Positions 18,134 to 27,154 are shown, numbered from the stretch's first letter. The stretch: DNA of 64,000 nucleotides from Gammaproteobacteria bacterium (GCA_006218035.1 VBWC01000003.1:181251-245250); one strand, 5' to 3'. Numbers and translations: made by a program. The notes: generated by a model from the sequence alone, not told the origin.

Positions 18134-18679
18134 GTGACCGGCGATGAATACAACGGAACCCCGCGCGTGTCGCTATACAACGTTGATAAACTGATCGATG
18201 AAACCCGGCGGCTGGCGGTCGAGTACCGCAAGGCCACCGGCAAGACACTCGGCGGTGTCAGCGGCGAGATCGCCAACTACGACGCCGCGCGCATCCTCGA
18301 TCTGGAACTCGCCGGCCAGAATGTCGGTGGCTACGATGCCATCGGCAAGTCCGGCGCGCGGCAGGGGCAGCGTATCCAGATCAAGGGCCGGGCGATACTC
18401 GAGGAAGGCAAGTCCGGCCAGCGTATCGGCCAGCTCAAGACCGGACAGGATTGGGACCTGGTGGTTCTGGTGCTGATGGACGAGAGTCTCGAGCCCGTCG
18501 AGATGTACGAGGCCGAGCGGGAAGAACTCGAAAACGCGCTGGAGCAATCGGGCGGCGGCAAAAAGAACAAACGTGGCGCGATGTCGGTGGCGAAGTTCAA
18601 GATCGTCAGCCACCTGGTCTGGTCGCGCGATCAGGGTCTGATCGAGTCCGAGGTGTGGGACAACCAGGCCGCACCCTAG
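18134..18679 (+). CDS. Conserved hypothetical protein with nuclease-like QIKGR motif
   Basis: About 181 residues from the GTG at 18134; GTG 18167 (SD-like GGAA) and TTG 18074 are alternatives, and the conserved part begins at SLYNVDKLIDETRRL. Blocks: GGVSGEIANYDAARILDLEL, QGQRIQIKGRAIL, WDLVVLVLMDESLEPVEMYEAER, RGAMSVAKFKIVSHLVW. The E..D(12-30)..QIKG pattern looks like the core of a PD-(D/E)xK nuclease fold, with Gln in place of the middle acid. It occurs between mrcB and tsaB as a housekeeping-type gene. No reaction is known to me; the nuclease relation is inference. Confidence 0.7.
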   Translation: MTGDEYNGTPRVSLYNVDKLIDETRRLAVEYRKATGKTLGGVSGEIANYDAARILDLELAGQNVGGYDAIGKSGARQGQRIQIKGRAILEEGKSGQRIGQLKTGQDWDLVVLVLMDESLEPVEMYEAEREELENALEQSGGGKKNKRGAMSVAKFKIVSHLVWSRDQGLIESEVWDNQAAP

Positions 18680-18731
18680 ATTCTGCCTGCCGGCAGTGCC
18701 CCGGCAGGCACCACCGATCGCCGGATATTTC

Positions 18732-19415
18732 ATGAAACTGCTGGCCATTGATACCTCGACCGAGGCGTGTTCCGCCGCACTGTATGTCGATAACGAGGTG
18801 GCCGAGTGCTTCCGGATCGCCCCGCGCGAACACGCCGTACTGATATTGCCGATGATCGAACAACTGCTGGGCGACGCCGGCTTATCGCTGAATCGCCTCG
18901 ACGCGTTGGCGTTCGGCCGCGGGCCGGGCTCGTTCACCGGTGTGCGTATCGCCGCCGGTGTGATCCAGGGTCTTGCCTACGGTGCCGCGCTGCCGGTGGT
19001 GCCGGTCTCCTCGCTTGCGGCGCTGGCGGAAGGTGTGCGGCGTGAGCGGCAGCAATCGCGCGTGCTGGCGGCATTCGACGCGCGTATCGGTGAGGTCTAC
19101 TGGGGCGCGTATCAGGCGGACGAACCGGGACGCATGGTATTGATCGGGGAAGAGCAGGTATGTCCGCCGAAGGTCGTGCCTGAACCGGCGGCAGGTGCGT
19201 GGTTTGGTGCCGGCAGTGGCTGGCGGGCGTATATCGACGCGTTAACGAGTCGACTCGGCAATCGCGTGGCCGGGTTCGATGCCGAATGTTATCCGCATGC
19301 CGCGGATGTGGCGCGTCTGGCGGTTGCCGGGCTGGCGGCAGGGCAGGCGGTCGATGCCGAGCGGGCGTTGCCGGTGTATCTGCGCGATAACGTCGCGCGC
19401 AAGATGTCGGATTAG
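18732..19415 (+). CDS. tsaB: tRNA t6A37 biosynthesis protein TsaB
   Basis: 227 residues starting MKLLAIDTSTEACS, the standard TsaB opening (ASKHA fold). Other signatures: REHAVLILPMI and FGRGPGSFTGVRIA. TsaB is the scaffold that pairs with TsaD and TsaE to transfer threonylcarbamoyl to A37 of ANN-decoding tRNAs. An in-frame GTG/ATG-less extension upstream is ignored since the conserved start fits exactly. It stands downstream of the QIKGR protein by about 50 bases. Confidence 0.95.
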   Translation: MKLLAIDTSTEACSAALYVDNEVAECFRIAPREHAVLILPMIEQLLGDAGLSLNRLDALAFGRGPGSFTGVRIAAGVIQGLAYGAALPVVPVSSLAALAEGVRRERQQSRVLAAFDARIGEVYWGAYQADEPGRMVLIGEEQVCPPKVVPEPAAGAWFGAGSGWRAYIDALTSRLGNRVAGFDAECYPHAADVARLAVAGLAAGQAVDAERALPVYLRDNVARKMSD

Positions 19416-19429
19416 CGCGATACGCGGTA

Positions 19430-20140
19430 TTACACCGCCCCGGCCTGCTGTAGCAGCCGGTAAATCGCATCGGCCAGCTTCCGGTAACCGGCGTCGTTGG
19501 GATGTATCGCGTCGGATTTCAGTGCACGGTCGGACTCTATATCCGCCAGTATGCCGTCTTCATACGGTAACCGGTATTCACTGGCGATCTGTTCATAGAA
19601 TCCGGCGGTGCTCAGTAATAATCCCGGTTTCGGCACGCCGATCAGCACCACCGGTATGTTGCGTTCGTTCGCCAGCCGGATCATCTGACGCAGGTTGTCC
19701 GAGGCCGTATCGAGCGCTTGCTTGCGCAGCATGTCGTTGCCGCCGTGGCACAGGATCAGTAATTGCGGATGGTGCCGGTCGAGTACGCCCGGCAGGCGTT
19801 CAAGGCCCTGTTGCGTGATCTCTCCCGGCACGCCGGCATTGATTACGCGATGGCCGGTCAGCCGCGCCAGTGCGGCGGGGTAGTCTTGCCCGGGTTGGGC
19901 GCCGGTGCCGAAGGTCAGGCTGTCGCCAAAGGCCAGTATCGTTGCGTCATCCGGCAGTTTCGCGAGGCCCGGGACCCGCGAGGAACACGCGATGAGAACG
20001 AGTACTACAATTGCCGCAAGCCAAATTTCCGTGGCGCGACGTAATGCCGGCGCCTCGTCGCGCGCGGTCCCGCCACGCAGCGACATCAACGCAGGCGGCG
20101 TCGTGTTCGCGGAATCAAGATTAGATCGATTACGTATCAT
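19430..20140 (-). CDS. SGNH/GDSL esterase, membrane- or lipid-anchored
   Basis: The catalytic blocks are complete: ILAFGDSLTFGTGA (Ser), VINAGVPGEIT, CHGGNDMLR (Asn) and SDAIHPNDAGY (Asp-His). This is the TesA/arylesterase-like SGNH family, acting on acyl esters in the periplasm. The N-terminus is uncertain: an ATG at 20140, another at 20086 and a TTG at 20197 are in frame, none with a strong ribosome site. All give a hydrophobic segment followed by LIACSSR, which may be a lipobox with Cys. Convergent with tsaB (14-base gap). Confidence 0.88.
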   Translation of the reverse strand: MIRNRSNLDSANTTPPALMSLRGGTARDEAPALRRATEIWLAAIVVLVLIACSSRVPGLAKLPDDATILAFGDSLTFGTGAQPGQDYPAALARLTGHRVINAGVPGEITQQGLERLPGVLDRHHPQLLILCHGGNDMLRKQALDTASDNLRQMIRLANERNIPVVLIGVPKPGLLLSTAGFYEQIASEYRLPYEDGILADIESDRALKSDAIHPNDAGYRKLADAIYRLLQQAGAV

Positions 20141-20382
20141 ATTGTATCGGTCCAGTAATCGTGCCCGGGCATGGCCATTGGGGACAAGTCGATTCAAGAC
20201 CAGGACCGGGCACGCAGGCGGTGTATGTCATAACGTTGGAGAGCGCGATGACGGCTACGGTCCGCCAGTGCTGGATAACGGCGCATGGGGCCGCGCCTTG
20301 AGCGCCTTAATCCGCTTGTGCGTTACTACCGGGAAGCCCACAATTTGCCTTAACGATACTTCACACATGCGAAGTTAATTCT

Positions 20383-21153
20383 ATGCATACGGTTCTGCAA
20401 GTATCGGACACGCACTATTTTTGCGATCCGGGTGGTTTGATGTTTGGCATTCACAGCCGCCGATCACTCGACCAGGTGCTGGACTACGCCCTGAATCATC
20501 ATGCGCCGGTAGAACTGGTGCTGGCGACCGGCGACCTGGTACACGACGGTTCCGCCGCCGGCTATCAGGCGTTGAAGGACGCGCTGGAGCGGCTTGAAGT
20601 CCCCGTGCATTGCCTGCCGGGTAATCATGATGACCCGGAGGTAATGGCGGCGGTGCTGAACGGCCCGCGCGTCACGTGCAACCGCTCCGCCGAACTGGCG
20701 GACTGGAAGATCATATTGCTCGATACGCGCATCGCGGGCAGCGACGGGGGTTTTCTGGCGCGATCCGAGCTCGATTTTCTTGAGCGTGAGATGTCTTCGG
20801 TAACAAACCGGCACGTGATCATTGTGCTGCATCATCCGCCCGTGCCGATCGGCAGTCCGTGGATGGATGAAATCGGGCTGGCGAACGCCGCGGGTTTTCT
20901 CGGCATGATCGATCGGTATGCGCAGGTGCGCGCGGTGCTGTTCGGCCACATACACCAGGAGTTTGACCGGCTGCGGCGCGGTGTCAGGCTGCTCGGCGCG
21001 CCATCGACCTGCGCGCAATTCAAGCCGCATACCGTGGTGCATGTCGACGACCCGTTGCCACCCGGCTATCGCTGGCTGAGGCTGGCCGAGAACGGGCGAT
21101 TCGAAACCGGCGTGGCGCGACTGGCGCATCCGGTAGCCGACGATGATCACTGA
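20383..21153 (+). CDS. cpdA: 3',5'-cyclic-AMP phosphodiesterase
   Basis: 256 residues of the calcineurin-like metallophosphoesterase type: SDTH, GDLVHD, GNHDD, LHHPP and GHIHQEF give the full set of two-metal ligands. The length and order match CpdA/Icc, which hydrolyses cAMP and so lowers Crp activity. A GAAG lies eight bases before the ATG. The end overlaps convergent mipA by seven bases. Confidence 0.9.
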   Translation: MHTVLQVSDTHYFCDPGGLMFGIHSRRSLDQVLDYALNHHAPVELVLATGDLVHDGSAAGYQALKDALERLEVPVHCLPGNHDDPEVMAAVLNGPRVTCNRSAELADWKIILLDTRIAGSDGGFLARSELDFLEREMSSVTNRHVIIVLHHPPVPIGSPWMDEIGLANAAGFLGMIDRYAQVRAVLFGHIHQEFDRLRRGVRLLGAPSTCAQFKPHTVVHVDDPLPPGYRWLRLAENGRFETGVARLAHPVADDDH

Positions 21154-21998
21154 GTGGCGTTGCCGGTAGACACGACCCGGGCAAGAGCAAATCCCAGGGC
21201 AAAGAAATGCCGGTCCTTCACCAGCGGGCTGTCTTCGAACACGCTGCCGGAGAGATTGTCGTAGCGCGCGAACCAGCCATACCACCACGCACCGCGGCGC
21301 CGGTTCCAGGTCAGCGTAATACGGCTGCCGCTGTATCCGCCTGAGGTTTCGAAGGCGGGACGCTGCGTCGTTGCAAACCCCGGAGCGACGCGATAATAGT
21401 AGTCGTGGTAAGCGCGATTCGCATACAGGGGTCCGGCCGCGATACCCAGCCTGGACCGGCCGGTGAGTGCGTCGTTGTCCATGAGGCTGCTATATTCCAC
21501 GTAAGGTGCAAACACCCTGCCCTGATGATCGGTGTCGAGACCGTCCACCGATAACACCGCGCGTACCGGCAGCTTTAGCCACCATGAGTCGCGACGCTCG
21601 CCCGGATTGGTCAGTTGCATTTCCAGGGCGGGACCGACTTCTACCGTGGGATCAAGATCCGGCATGCCGGTGCGCGCCGGATTGTTATCGGCGCTGACCG
21701 GCAGACCCGCCGCCAGGCTGATGTCGAGACGGGCGCGCGGGGTGGTGAACAACAGGCTGCGCGCGCCGTCCTCGTCGATACGTAGCCGCTTGCCGCGATA
21801 GCGGATATACGGGAACGGCAACAGATAATTCTCGCGGTGATCGGAGCCGCGATAATCCGGCAGCGATAGCCCACCGATGCCGATGCCGAGTTCCCAGATC
21901 GGGGACGTGTCCCCGGTATCGGCTACCGCCACCGTCGCCACAGGGATTGTGAGCGACCAAAGCCGGAAAATCGTATGAAGAACTGTCGAGTGCTTCAT
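21147..21998 (-). CDS. MipA/OmpV family outer-membrane protein
   Basis: 283 residues with a signal peptide and alternating beta strands ending ALGFALARV. The block GIGIGGLSLPDYRGSDHRENYLLPFPYIRYRG is the MipA/OmpV opening (written here in shorter form: LSLPDYRGSDH, LPFPYIRYRG). These proteins form a small barrel; MipA was described as a scaffold linking MltA and PBP1B in E. coli, but many family members have no fixed role. mrcB is in the same window (15.2 kb), which is suggestive only. Confidence 0.88.
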   Translation of the reverse strand: MKHSTVLHTIFRLWSLTIPVATVAVADTGDTSPIWELGIGIGGLSLPDYRGSDHRENYLLPFPYIRYRGKRLRIDEDGARSLLFTTPRARLDISLAAGLPVSADNNPARTGMPDLDPTVEVGPALEMQLTNPGERRDSWWLKLPVRAVLSVDGLDTDHQGRVFAPYVEYSSLMDNDALTGRSRLGIAAGPLYANRAYHDYYYRVAPGFATTQRPAFETSGGYSGSRITLTWNRRRGAWWYGWFARYDNLSGSVFEDSPLVKDRHFFALGFALARVVSTGNATQ

Positions 21999-22078
21999 TG
22001 CCTTTCACTTGTCGTACGGGAGTGGGATAATCGCGGCGGCCACGCACCCCTGCATGATCGACCGGACAGACACCCATT

Positions 22079-22501
22079 ATGCCCTCGAGATTTATTAAAA
22101 CATTTATTTTGATGCTGCTGTTGTCCAACACAGCCTATGCCGCCGGGCCCAATGTCCAGGAAGGACGCTGGCAGACCGTTGTTCGTGTCCAGGTGGGCGG
22201 CATTACATTGCCGGCACCGTTCAAGACCGAAAAATGTATCACGATGGGCGACCTGGTACCCAACAGCGTTGACGCCGGTTCCCGGTGCACCATCGAAGAC
22301 ATCGATACCGCGGGTAACGATGTTACCTGGACGGTCAATTGCGAAGATGTTCAAGGGTCGTTACGCGGTCACGGTGTGATTACCTATGCCGGCGATACTT
22401 TGGAGGGCGCAATGGAAATGGTTGCCCGCGATACGGACGGCGCGGTGGTTTCAAATTCGCTATACGAAATGCGCGGTGAGCGCAAAGGCGATTGTGACTG
22501 A
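22079..22501 (+). CDS. DUF3617 periplasmic protein
   Basis: 140 residues with a clean signal peptide (FILMLLLSNTAYA). The body has the DUF3617 pattern: EGRWQTVVRV near the start, KCITMGDLVP, four cysteines (KC, RC, NC and a final CD) likely in two disulfides, and a closing MRGERKGDC. The family is secreted, of unknown role. It stands alone with 80-base gaps on both sides. Confidence 0.8.
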   Translation: MPSRFIKTFILMLLLSNTAYAAGPNVQEGRWQTVVRVQVGGITLPAPFKTEKCITMGDLVPNSVDAGSRCTIEDIDTAGNDVTWTVNCEDVQGSLRGHGVITYAGDTLEGAMEMVARDTDGAVVSNSLYEMRGERKGDCD

Positions 22502-22582
22502 CGTCAGCCAGTCTCGTGCCGGATTCCCGCCTGCTCGCGCATGACAGGCATGAATTTCCCGGATCTTCACTGAATCGTTATT

Positions 22583-23251
22583 GTGTCTACCCGGTTACTC
22601 TTGCTGGCAGTACTCTGGATGCTTTACTTCAGCCTGCATTCCGTGTTGGCGTCGCTCGCCGTCAAACAGTATGTTGCCGGGCGGTTTCCGCGGGCCGTCC
22701 CGGCGTACCGGCTGTTGTATAACGGCGTGGCGCTCGTGCTGTTGATGCCGCCGCCGCTGATGCTGATGTATTCGACTGACAGCCCGGCACTCTGGCAATG
22801 GCGGGGCGGCTGGGCGTGGGCGGCCGATGGTGTGGCAATGTTGGCGATCGCCGGGTTTTTCTGGTCACTGCGGTATTACAACGGTCAGGAATTCCTGGGC
22901 TGGCGGCAGGCGCAGGACGGTGATACCTCGCGCGACACACATGAACGTCTGACGATTTCACCGCTGCACCGTTACGTCAGGCATCCGTGGTATTTTCTCG
23001 CGCTGTTGCTACTCTGGACGCGCGATATGAACGCCGCATTTCTGGTGACCTGCCTGGCAATTACCGGATATTTCATCGTCGGCTCACGGCTTGAGGAGAA
23101 CAAGCTGGTGGCGATTTATGGCGATGCCTATCATCAATATATGGCGCGCGTACCCGGGTTAATCCCGTGGCCATCGAAACGCCTGACGCGTGACCAGGCC
23201 GCGGCATTGGAACAGCAGGCAAACGGGACCCCGCCGCATGCGGGTGGATGA
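22583..23251 (+). CDS. ICMT/NnrU-like membrane protein (isoprenylcysteine methyltransferase-type fold)
   Basis: 222 residues with a GTG start and about five membrane helices. The C-terminal part carries the methyltransferase-like block LHRYVRHPWYFLALLLLW and GSRLEENKLVAIYGDAYHQYM, the RHPxY and EE(N)xL..G..Y pattern of ICMT/PEMT and NnrU-related enzymes that use SAM at the membrane. Substrate unknown; NnrU (nitric-oxide reduction) or lipid methylation are both possible. Confidence 0.8.
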   Translation: MSTRLLLLAVLWMLYFSLHSVLASLAVKQYVAGRFPRAVPAYRLLYNGVALVLLMPPPLMLMYSTDSPALWQWRGGWAWAADGVAMLAIAGFFWSLRYYNGQEFLGWRQAQDGDTSRDTHERLTISPLHRYVRHPWYFLALLLLWTRDMNAAFLVTCLAITGYFIVGSRLEENKLVAIYGDAYHQYMARVPGLIPWPSKRLTRDQAAALEQQANGTPPHAGG

Positions 23252-23326
23252 GTATTTGTCGCCGTATCGAATGGCGTATGATCACGTCGAGGCCAGCCGG
23301 ACTCGCGTCACCGCGGAGGATTAATC

Positions 23327-23671
23327 ATGTCAGACTGCCTGTTTTGCAAGATGGTCGCTGGCAGCATCAAGCCGGATATTGTTTACGAAGACGCCGACGT
23401 GCTGGCCTTTCGCGATATCAATCCCCAGGCACCGACGCACGTACTGGTGATCCCCAAGGACCATATCGCGACGATCAACGACATCGCCCCTGATCACGAT
23501 GCGCTGGTCGGCAAGCTGTTTCTCGCGGCGAAAAAGGTCGCGGATATCGACGGAATCGCGACCAGCGGCTACCGTGTGGTCATGAATTGTAACCGGCACG
23601 CCGGGCAGGAGGTTTATCACATTCACCTGCATGTACTCGGTGGACGGCAGATGAGCTGGCCGCCGGGCTAG
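23327..23671 (+). CDS. hinT: HIT-family purine nucleoside phosphoramidase
   Basis: 114 residues. The opening CLFCKMVAG with a CxxC zinc pair, INPQAPTHVLVIPK and the triad HIHLHVLGGRQM are exact HinT signatures. It hydrolyses AMP-N-linked compounds and protects against stray adenylates. GCGGAGGA lies upstream. Its stop overlaps a possible small gene as TAGTG. Confidence 0.95.
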   Translation: MSDCLFCKMVAGSIKPDIVYEDADVLAFRDINPQAPTHVLVIPKDHIATINDIAPDHDALVGKLFLAAKKVADIDGIATSGYRVVMNCNRHAGQEVYHIHLHVLGGRQMSWPPG

Positions 23672-23823
23672 TGTCGAATATTTGTCAGAAAAATAAGATA
23701 ACCAACTGGGAATCAATAGAAAAAGCGTTTTTTCTTGGGCTAGTTTTGGCGCTTGCATTGCTCGTGCTGGCGTATTACGATTTAAAAAAACGTCATAACT
23801 GGTCGTTAACAATGCAACGCTAA
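23671..23823 (+). CDS. Possible 50-residue single-pass membrane protein
   Basis: A GTG overlaps the hinT stop (TAGTG) and opens a 50-codon frame: polar start, then AFFLGLVLALALLVLAYYDL, one ideal membrane helix, then KKRHNW, a positive flank. Base composition is far more AT-rich than the surroundings, and there is no ribosome site, so translation would depend on coupling. It could instead be untranslated leader of the next gene. Not recognised. Confidence 0.35.
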   Translation: MSNICQKNKITNWESIEKAFFLGLVLALALLVLAYYDLKKRHNWSLTMQR

Positions 23824-23846
23824 CCTGACCCGGGAGAGTCGTCACC

Positions 23847-24872
23847 ATGTCTACGTATCTGAATTCGCGCGCCGGCCACAACCTGATTGCCGCCGCTATC
23901 GCCGCCCTTGCGGTTAACCCTGCTTACGCGCATCACGGCGGCGTATCGGCCGCATTCGGGCCGGGAGCGGCGATCGAAACCTCGTCGCCGCTGACGTTGC
24001 CGGCCGGCAAGTTTTTGATCTTCGAGCGGGTCGAAATCTCGCCGTTTGAGAAATTCAATGACGCCCGCGATATCGGTGGTAACGACAAGTTTACGTTTAC
24101 CAATACGATGTTCGGTCTTGGGCTGCGCGACGACCTGTCGCTGTACATGAGCATTCCCTACGCGAAAAAGGAGCTGATCAACGACACCACGTCACAGGGC
24201 TTCGGCGATCTGAATTTTATTTTGCAGTATGGATTCAAATATGGCGCGCGCGACGGTATCAAGGATTGGTACTCGCTGGACGGTGATGACACCAACGGCA
24301 AGGAGCACACGCTGAAGGAATGGAAGTTCGGTATTTCTGCCGGTATGACGCTGCCCAGCGGTGATATCAACAATACGGACAGCACCGGCGCAACCTATTC
24401 GGTCGGTACGCAGACCGGTTTTGCAGTGGCGTCCTATAACGTCACCGGCATTGTGTCGAAAATGTTCCTGCCGCACTGGACCTGGGCGGCGGATGTGCAG
24501 TTCCGGACATTTGAGTTGAACGGCGGCAGTGGCGGTGGCAAGCCCGGCAATGAGATGCGCGTCAATAATGCGCTAATCTATGAGATATTTGAGAAGAAGG
24601 GCGGCGCGGTTTCACGCGTTGATCTTGTCGGTGAAGTGAACTATCTGCACCTCGACAAGGATATGGACGAAAACCGGATATCGGACGACGCGACTGGTGG
24701 CGACATGATCTACCTCTCGCCCGGTGTGCGGATTTCGTTTAAGGACAAATATAGTCTGGGCATGCTTTACAAAAACGTCGTGACCAAGAGCCTGAACAAT
24801 GAAGACCAGCAGCAGGGTGGTGAGGGGCTGGAGGACTACCGTTTTATCACCACGCTGTCGGCGGTGTTTTAG
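23847..24872 (+). CDS. Outer-membrane beta-barrel channel (MetA-pathway/phenol-degradation type)
   Basis: 341 residues. A signal peptide ends at NPAYAHHGG, leaving HH at the mature start. The body is a run of amphipathic strands ending in VF, resembling the PF13557-type barrel: SPFEKFNDARDIGG, GLGLRDDLSLYMSIPYAKKE, GFGDLNFILQYGF and AGMTLPSG. Such barrels take up small hydrophobic or metal substrates. The HHG amino end and the following DUF3347 and DUF4198 genes argue for a metal. The stop overlaps the next start as TAGTG, so it is the first gene of a coupled unit. Confidence 0.75.
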   Translation: MSTYLNSRAGHNLIAAAIAALAVNPAYAHHGGVSAAFGPGAAIETSSPLTLPAGKFLIFERVEISPFEKFNDARDIGGNDKFTFTNTMFGLGLRDDLSLYMSIPYAKKELINDTTSQGFGDLNFILQYGFKYGARDGIKDWYSLDGDDTNGKEHTLKEWKFGISAGMTLPSGDINNTDSTGATYSVGTQTGFAVASYNVTGIVSKMFLPHWTWAADVQFRTFELNGGSGGGKPGNEMRVNNALIYEIFEKKGGAVSRVDLVGEVNYLHLDKDMDENRISDDATGGDMIYLSPGVRISFKDKYSLGMLYKNVVTKSLNNEDQQQGGEGLEDYRFITTLSAVF

Positions 24873-25444
24873 TGGTGGGCGGCGCACTCGGTAACCCGTT
24901 TGGTGCGGCGAGAGGCGCATGGACGCGCGCGGTCCTTGCCGTTTTACTGCTGTTGCCGCTCGGCGCCGCGCTTGCGCACCCGGGGCATGCCGACCCGGTG
25001 ACGATCAGCCGGAACACGGCGGGTGACATCAAGCAAATCGTGCCGTTGTATCTGCAGGTGCAGGAAGCACTGGCGGCGGAAAGATTCGATGCGGCCGCCG
25101 CGGCGGCCGCCGAGCGGCTGCAGCACGTTGCCGGCGAGGCGAACGGCAAGGAGAAAGATCCATCCGGTCAACGCATGTATCGCGTAGTCGGTGCGACCGC
25201 CGGCCGGATCGCTCAGTCGCCGAACATCGACACTGCCCGGCGGCACTTCAGCGACCTGAGTGATGCGTTACTGCCCTTTCTTGACAGCTGGCCGAGCCAC
25301 CGCGAGGCGCATGGCTCGGTGATTTATGTCTGCAAGACCAGCGAACAGTGGTGGATGCAGAAGCAGGGTGCGGCGATCATCCCGTATGCCGGTGGCATGG
25401 CAGCGTGCGGCGAGCTGGCGCATACCAAACAAGGGAAGGAATAA
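24872..25444 (+). CDS. DUF3347 periplasmic protein, putative metal-binding
   Basis: 190 residues from a GTG overlapping the previous stop. A signal segment ends near LAHPGHAD (two His). The DUF3347-like body starts at LYLQVQEALAAERFDAAAAA and closes with VIYVCKTSEQWWMQKQGAAI, PYAGGMAACGELAHTK; the two Cys and the Met in that closing block are the family's proposed copper-binding residues (C..M..CG). It lies in the barrel / DUF3347 / DUF4198 run and is probably its periplasmic metal carrier. Copper versus nickel cannot be told from this sequence. Confidence 0.65.
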   Translation: MVGGALGNPFGAARGAWTRAVLAVLLLLPLGAALAHPGHADPVTISRNTAGDIKQIVPLYLQVQEALAAERFDAAAAAAAERLQHVAGEANGKEKDPSGQRMYRVVGATAGRIAQSPNIDTARRHFSDLSDALLPFLDSWPSHREAHGSVIYVCKTSEQWWMQKQGAAIIPYAGGMAACGELAHTKQGKE

Positions 25445-25445
25445 C

Positions 25446-26207
25446 GTGACGCATCGTAGCGGACTGCGCGCATGGCTTGCCGCGATTGGCCTGTTGCTAT
25501 CGGTCCCGGCGTTCGCCCATTATCCGATCCTGATCGGTGACCGCCCGCCCAGTCTTGGTGAGCACGGCGGGCAGATATCGCTGACCTTCGGTCGCGGCCA
25601 CCTGCACGCGCCGAAATGGGAAGAGGTGCAGGCACCGGACTGGGTGCGCGGTTACACCTTCGACGGCATGACCATGGAATTGACCGACAAGCTGCGCAAA
25701 GCCGGTCCGGTCTACCGCCTCGATTACACCTCGCAGCGCGTCGGCGATACGTGGGTCGTGTTTCATATACCGCAGGCGTGGACGGACCACGACCGCGGCT
25801 GGTCGGAAACCACCGTGCGCACGCTGATTCATCATGGCCTGGCGCGAGGCTGGGAAACCCCGCTTGGCCTGCCGCTGGAGATCGTGCCGCTGAATCAGCC
25901 CTATGGCATTCTTGCCGGTGACAGCGCGCGTTTGCAGTTGCTGGCCAACGGGAAACCGCTCGCCGACACCAATATCTACGCCGAAAAGTACTTCCGGCCA
26001 CCGCTGCAGGAGCCGTATCCACCCGACGAAATCATTACCCGTACCGTGCGTACCGATGCGACCGGTGTCGCGGCGGTCACGCTCCATAGCCCCGGCTGGT
26101 GGGTGCTGTTTGCGACGCATGAAACCGGCGAACAGCAAAAGGACGGCAAGTCCGGCCCGACCATCGTGCAGGATGCGGTCTGGGTCTACGTCAGTCCGTT
26201 ACCGTGA
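25446..26207 (+). CDS. DUF4198 (NikK-like) periplasmic protein
   Basis: 253 residues with a GTG start behind AAGGA, one base after the DUF3347 stop. Signal peptide to PAFAHYP, with His at the mature start as in NikK. The body follows the DUF4198 plan: LEIVPLNQPYGILAGD (the same block is EIVPLTRPYGLYAGN in nikK of this window), SPGWWVLFATHE and DAVWVYVSPLP. It is a second, diverged NikK paralogue with no ECF subunits beside it. It likely handles Ni or another divalent metal in the periplasm. Confidence 0.82.
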   Translation: MTHRSGLRAWLAAIGLLLSVPAFAHYPILIGDRPPSLGEHGGQISLTFGRGHLHAPKWEEVQAPDWVRGYTFDGMTMELTDKLRKAGPVYRLDYTSQRVGDTWVVFHIPQAWTDHDRGWSETTVRTLIHHGLARGWETPLGLPLEIVPLNQPYGILAGDSARLQLLANGKPLADTNIYAEKYFRPPLQEPYPPDEIITRTVRTDATGVAAVTLHSPGWWVLFATHETGEQQKDGKSGPTIVQDAVWVYVSPLP

Positions 26208-26226
26208 TGGCGTACTGGAACGATAT

Positions 26227-26299
26227 GTCGTCATTCCGGGCCGCGTGCAACGCGGATCCGGAATCCAGCGGTGGGGGTTAAATTGCGCGGGAATGACAA
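26227..26299. repeat. Dispersed palindromic repeat, copy B
   Basis: 73 bases with ends GTCGTCATTCC and GGAATGACAAG, containing CCGGAATCCAG. Compared with 8912-9052 it is shorter and inverted: its left half matches the reverse complement of copy A's right half. It sits in the gap between the DUF4198 gene and the Met/His-rich membrane gene. Confidence 0.7.
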
Positions 26300-26465
26300 G
26301 TGCTTTGATGCCGATCCACACACTTTATATGATACCTACAGCCATTGCAGGGGTCGGCGTCTTCTGTCGATCAGGTCCGTGACCTGCCGAATCGGTATTC
26401 ACGGCGGATAGCGTAACGGGAATGACGGCGGTTCTTCCGGCACCAGACAACACAGGACGATAACG

Positions 26466-27134
26466 ATGAACATTGATTTCTCCTACGCGCGTCTGACGAT
26501 CTCGTGGAAGATTCTGATCAGTGGATTTCTGATCGTGCTCGGCAGCGGCTACCTGGCCGGCGCCGCGAATGCGATACTGGCGGTGGGCATCACGCCCGCC
26601 GCCATCGCCGACCATTACGGCGACAAGCGCCTGTCGAAGGCGGATGCCGCGGCGATCGGGCAGCAGGGGTTCGTCGAGGAGGAATTCTCGCTGGATGACG
26701 CGCCGGATACGGCCAGCGACGAGATGGCTCACGATATGGATCATGACATGGACCATGAGATGACTAGTGGCGATAACGCGGCGATGACGCATGACATGGC
26801 CGGCATGGACCATGCGACGCACGGTGACGACACCTTACCTGCCCAGGTGCTGGCGCAGGTGTCGCACGTGCACTGGCTTGGGTTCTCGCTGTTGCTACTC
26901 GCGACCGGTACGCTCGCCTGTTTGACGCGGCTCGCGGAATTCAGCAAGGCGCTGCTGGTCAGCCTGTTGTTTCTGGCGTTCTTCAGCGATATCGCCAGCC
27001 TGAATCTGGTCAGGTTTGTGTCGCCCGATTTTTCGTGGTTGACCGTTGTCGCCGGCACCACGGTCGGGCTGTGTCTGGCGGTTATCTCGTTGCGGGTGCT
27101 CTGGGAGCTGTGGGGCCCGTCGCGCGCTCATTGA
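26466..27134 (+). CDS. Four-helix membrane protein with Met/His/Asp-rich loop
   Basis: 222 residues. Helix 1 is ISWKILISGFLIVLGSGYL; helices 2-4 follow residue 135 (HWLGFSLLLLATGTLACL, SLLFLAFFSDIASL, VVAGTTVGLCLAVISL). Between them, residues 75-125 form a loop with MxH and HDM runs (HDMDHDMDHEMTS, HDMAGMDH), a composition typical of copper- or silver-binding periplasmic segments. AGGA precedes the ATG. No named family; it resembles a class of small membrane proteins often found beside cytochrome or metal genes. A new 5' gap (258 bases with a repeat) separates it from the DUF4198 gene, so it may be a separate transcript. Confidence 0.7.
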   Translation: MNIDFSYARLTISWKILISGFLIVLGSGYLAGAANAILAVGITPAAIADHYGDKRLSKADAAAIGQQGFVEEEFSLDDAPDTASDEMAHDMDHDMDHEMTSGDNAAMTHDMAGMDHATHGDDTLPAQVLAQVSHVHWLGFSLLLLATGTLACLTRLAEFSKALLVSLLFLAFFSDIASLNLVRFVSPDFSWLTVVAGTTVGLCLAVISLRVLWELWGPSRAH

Positions 27135-27154
27135 ACAACCTTGGGGGAATATTC

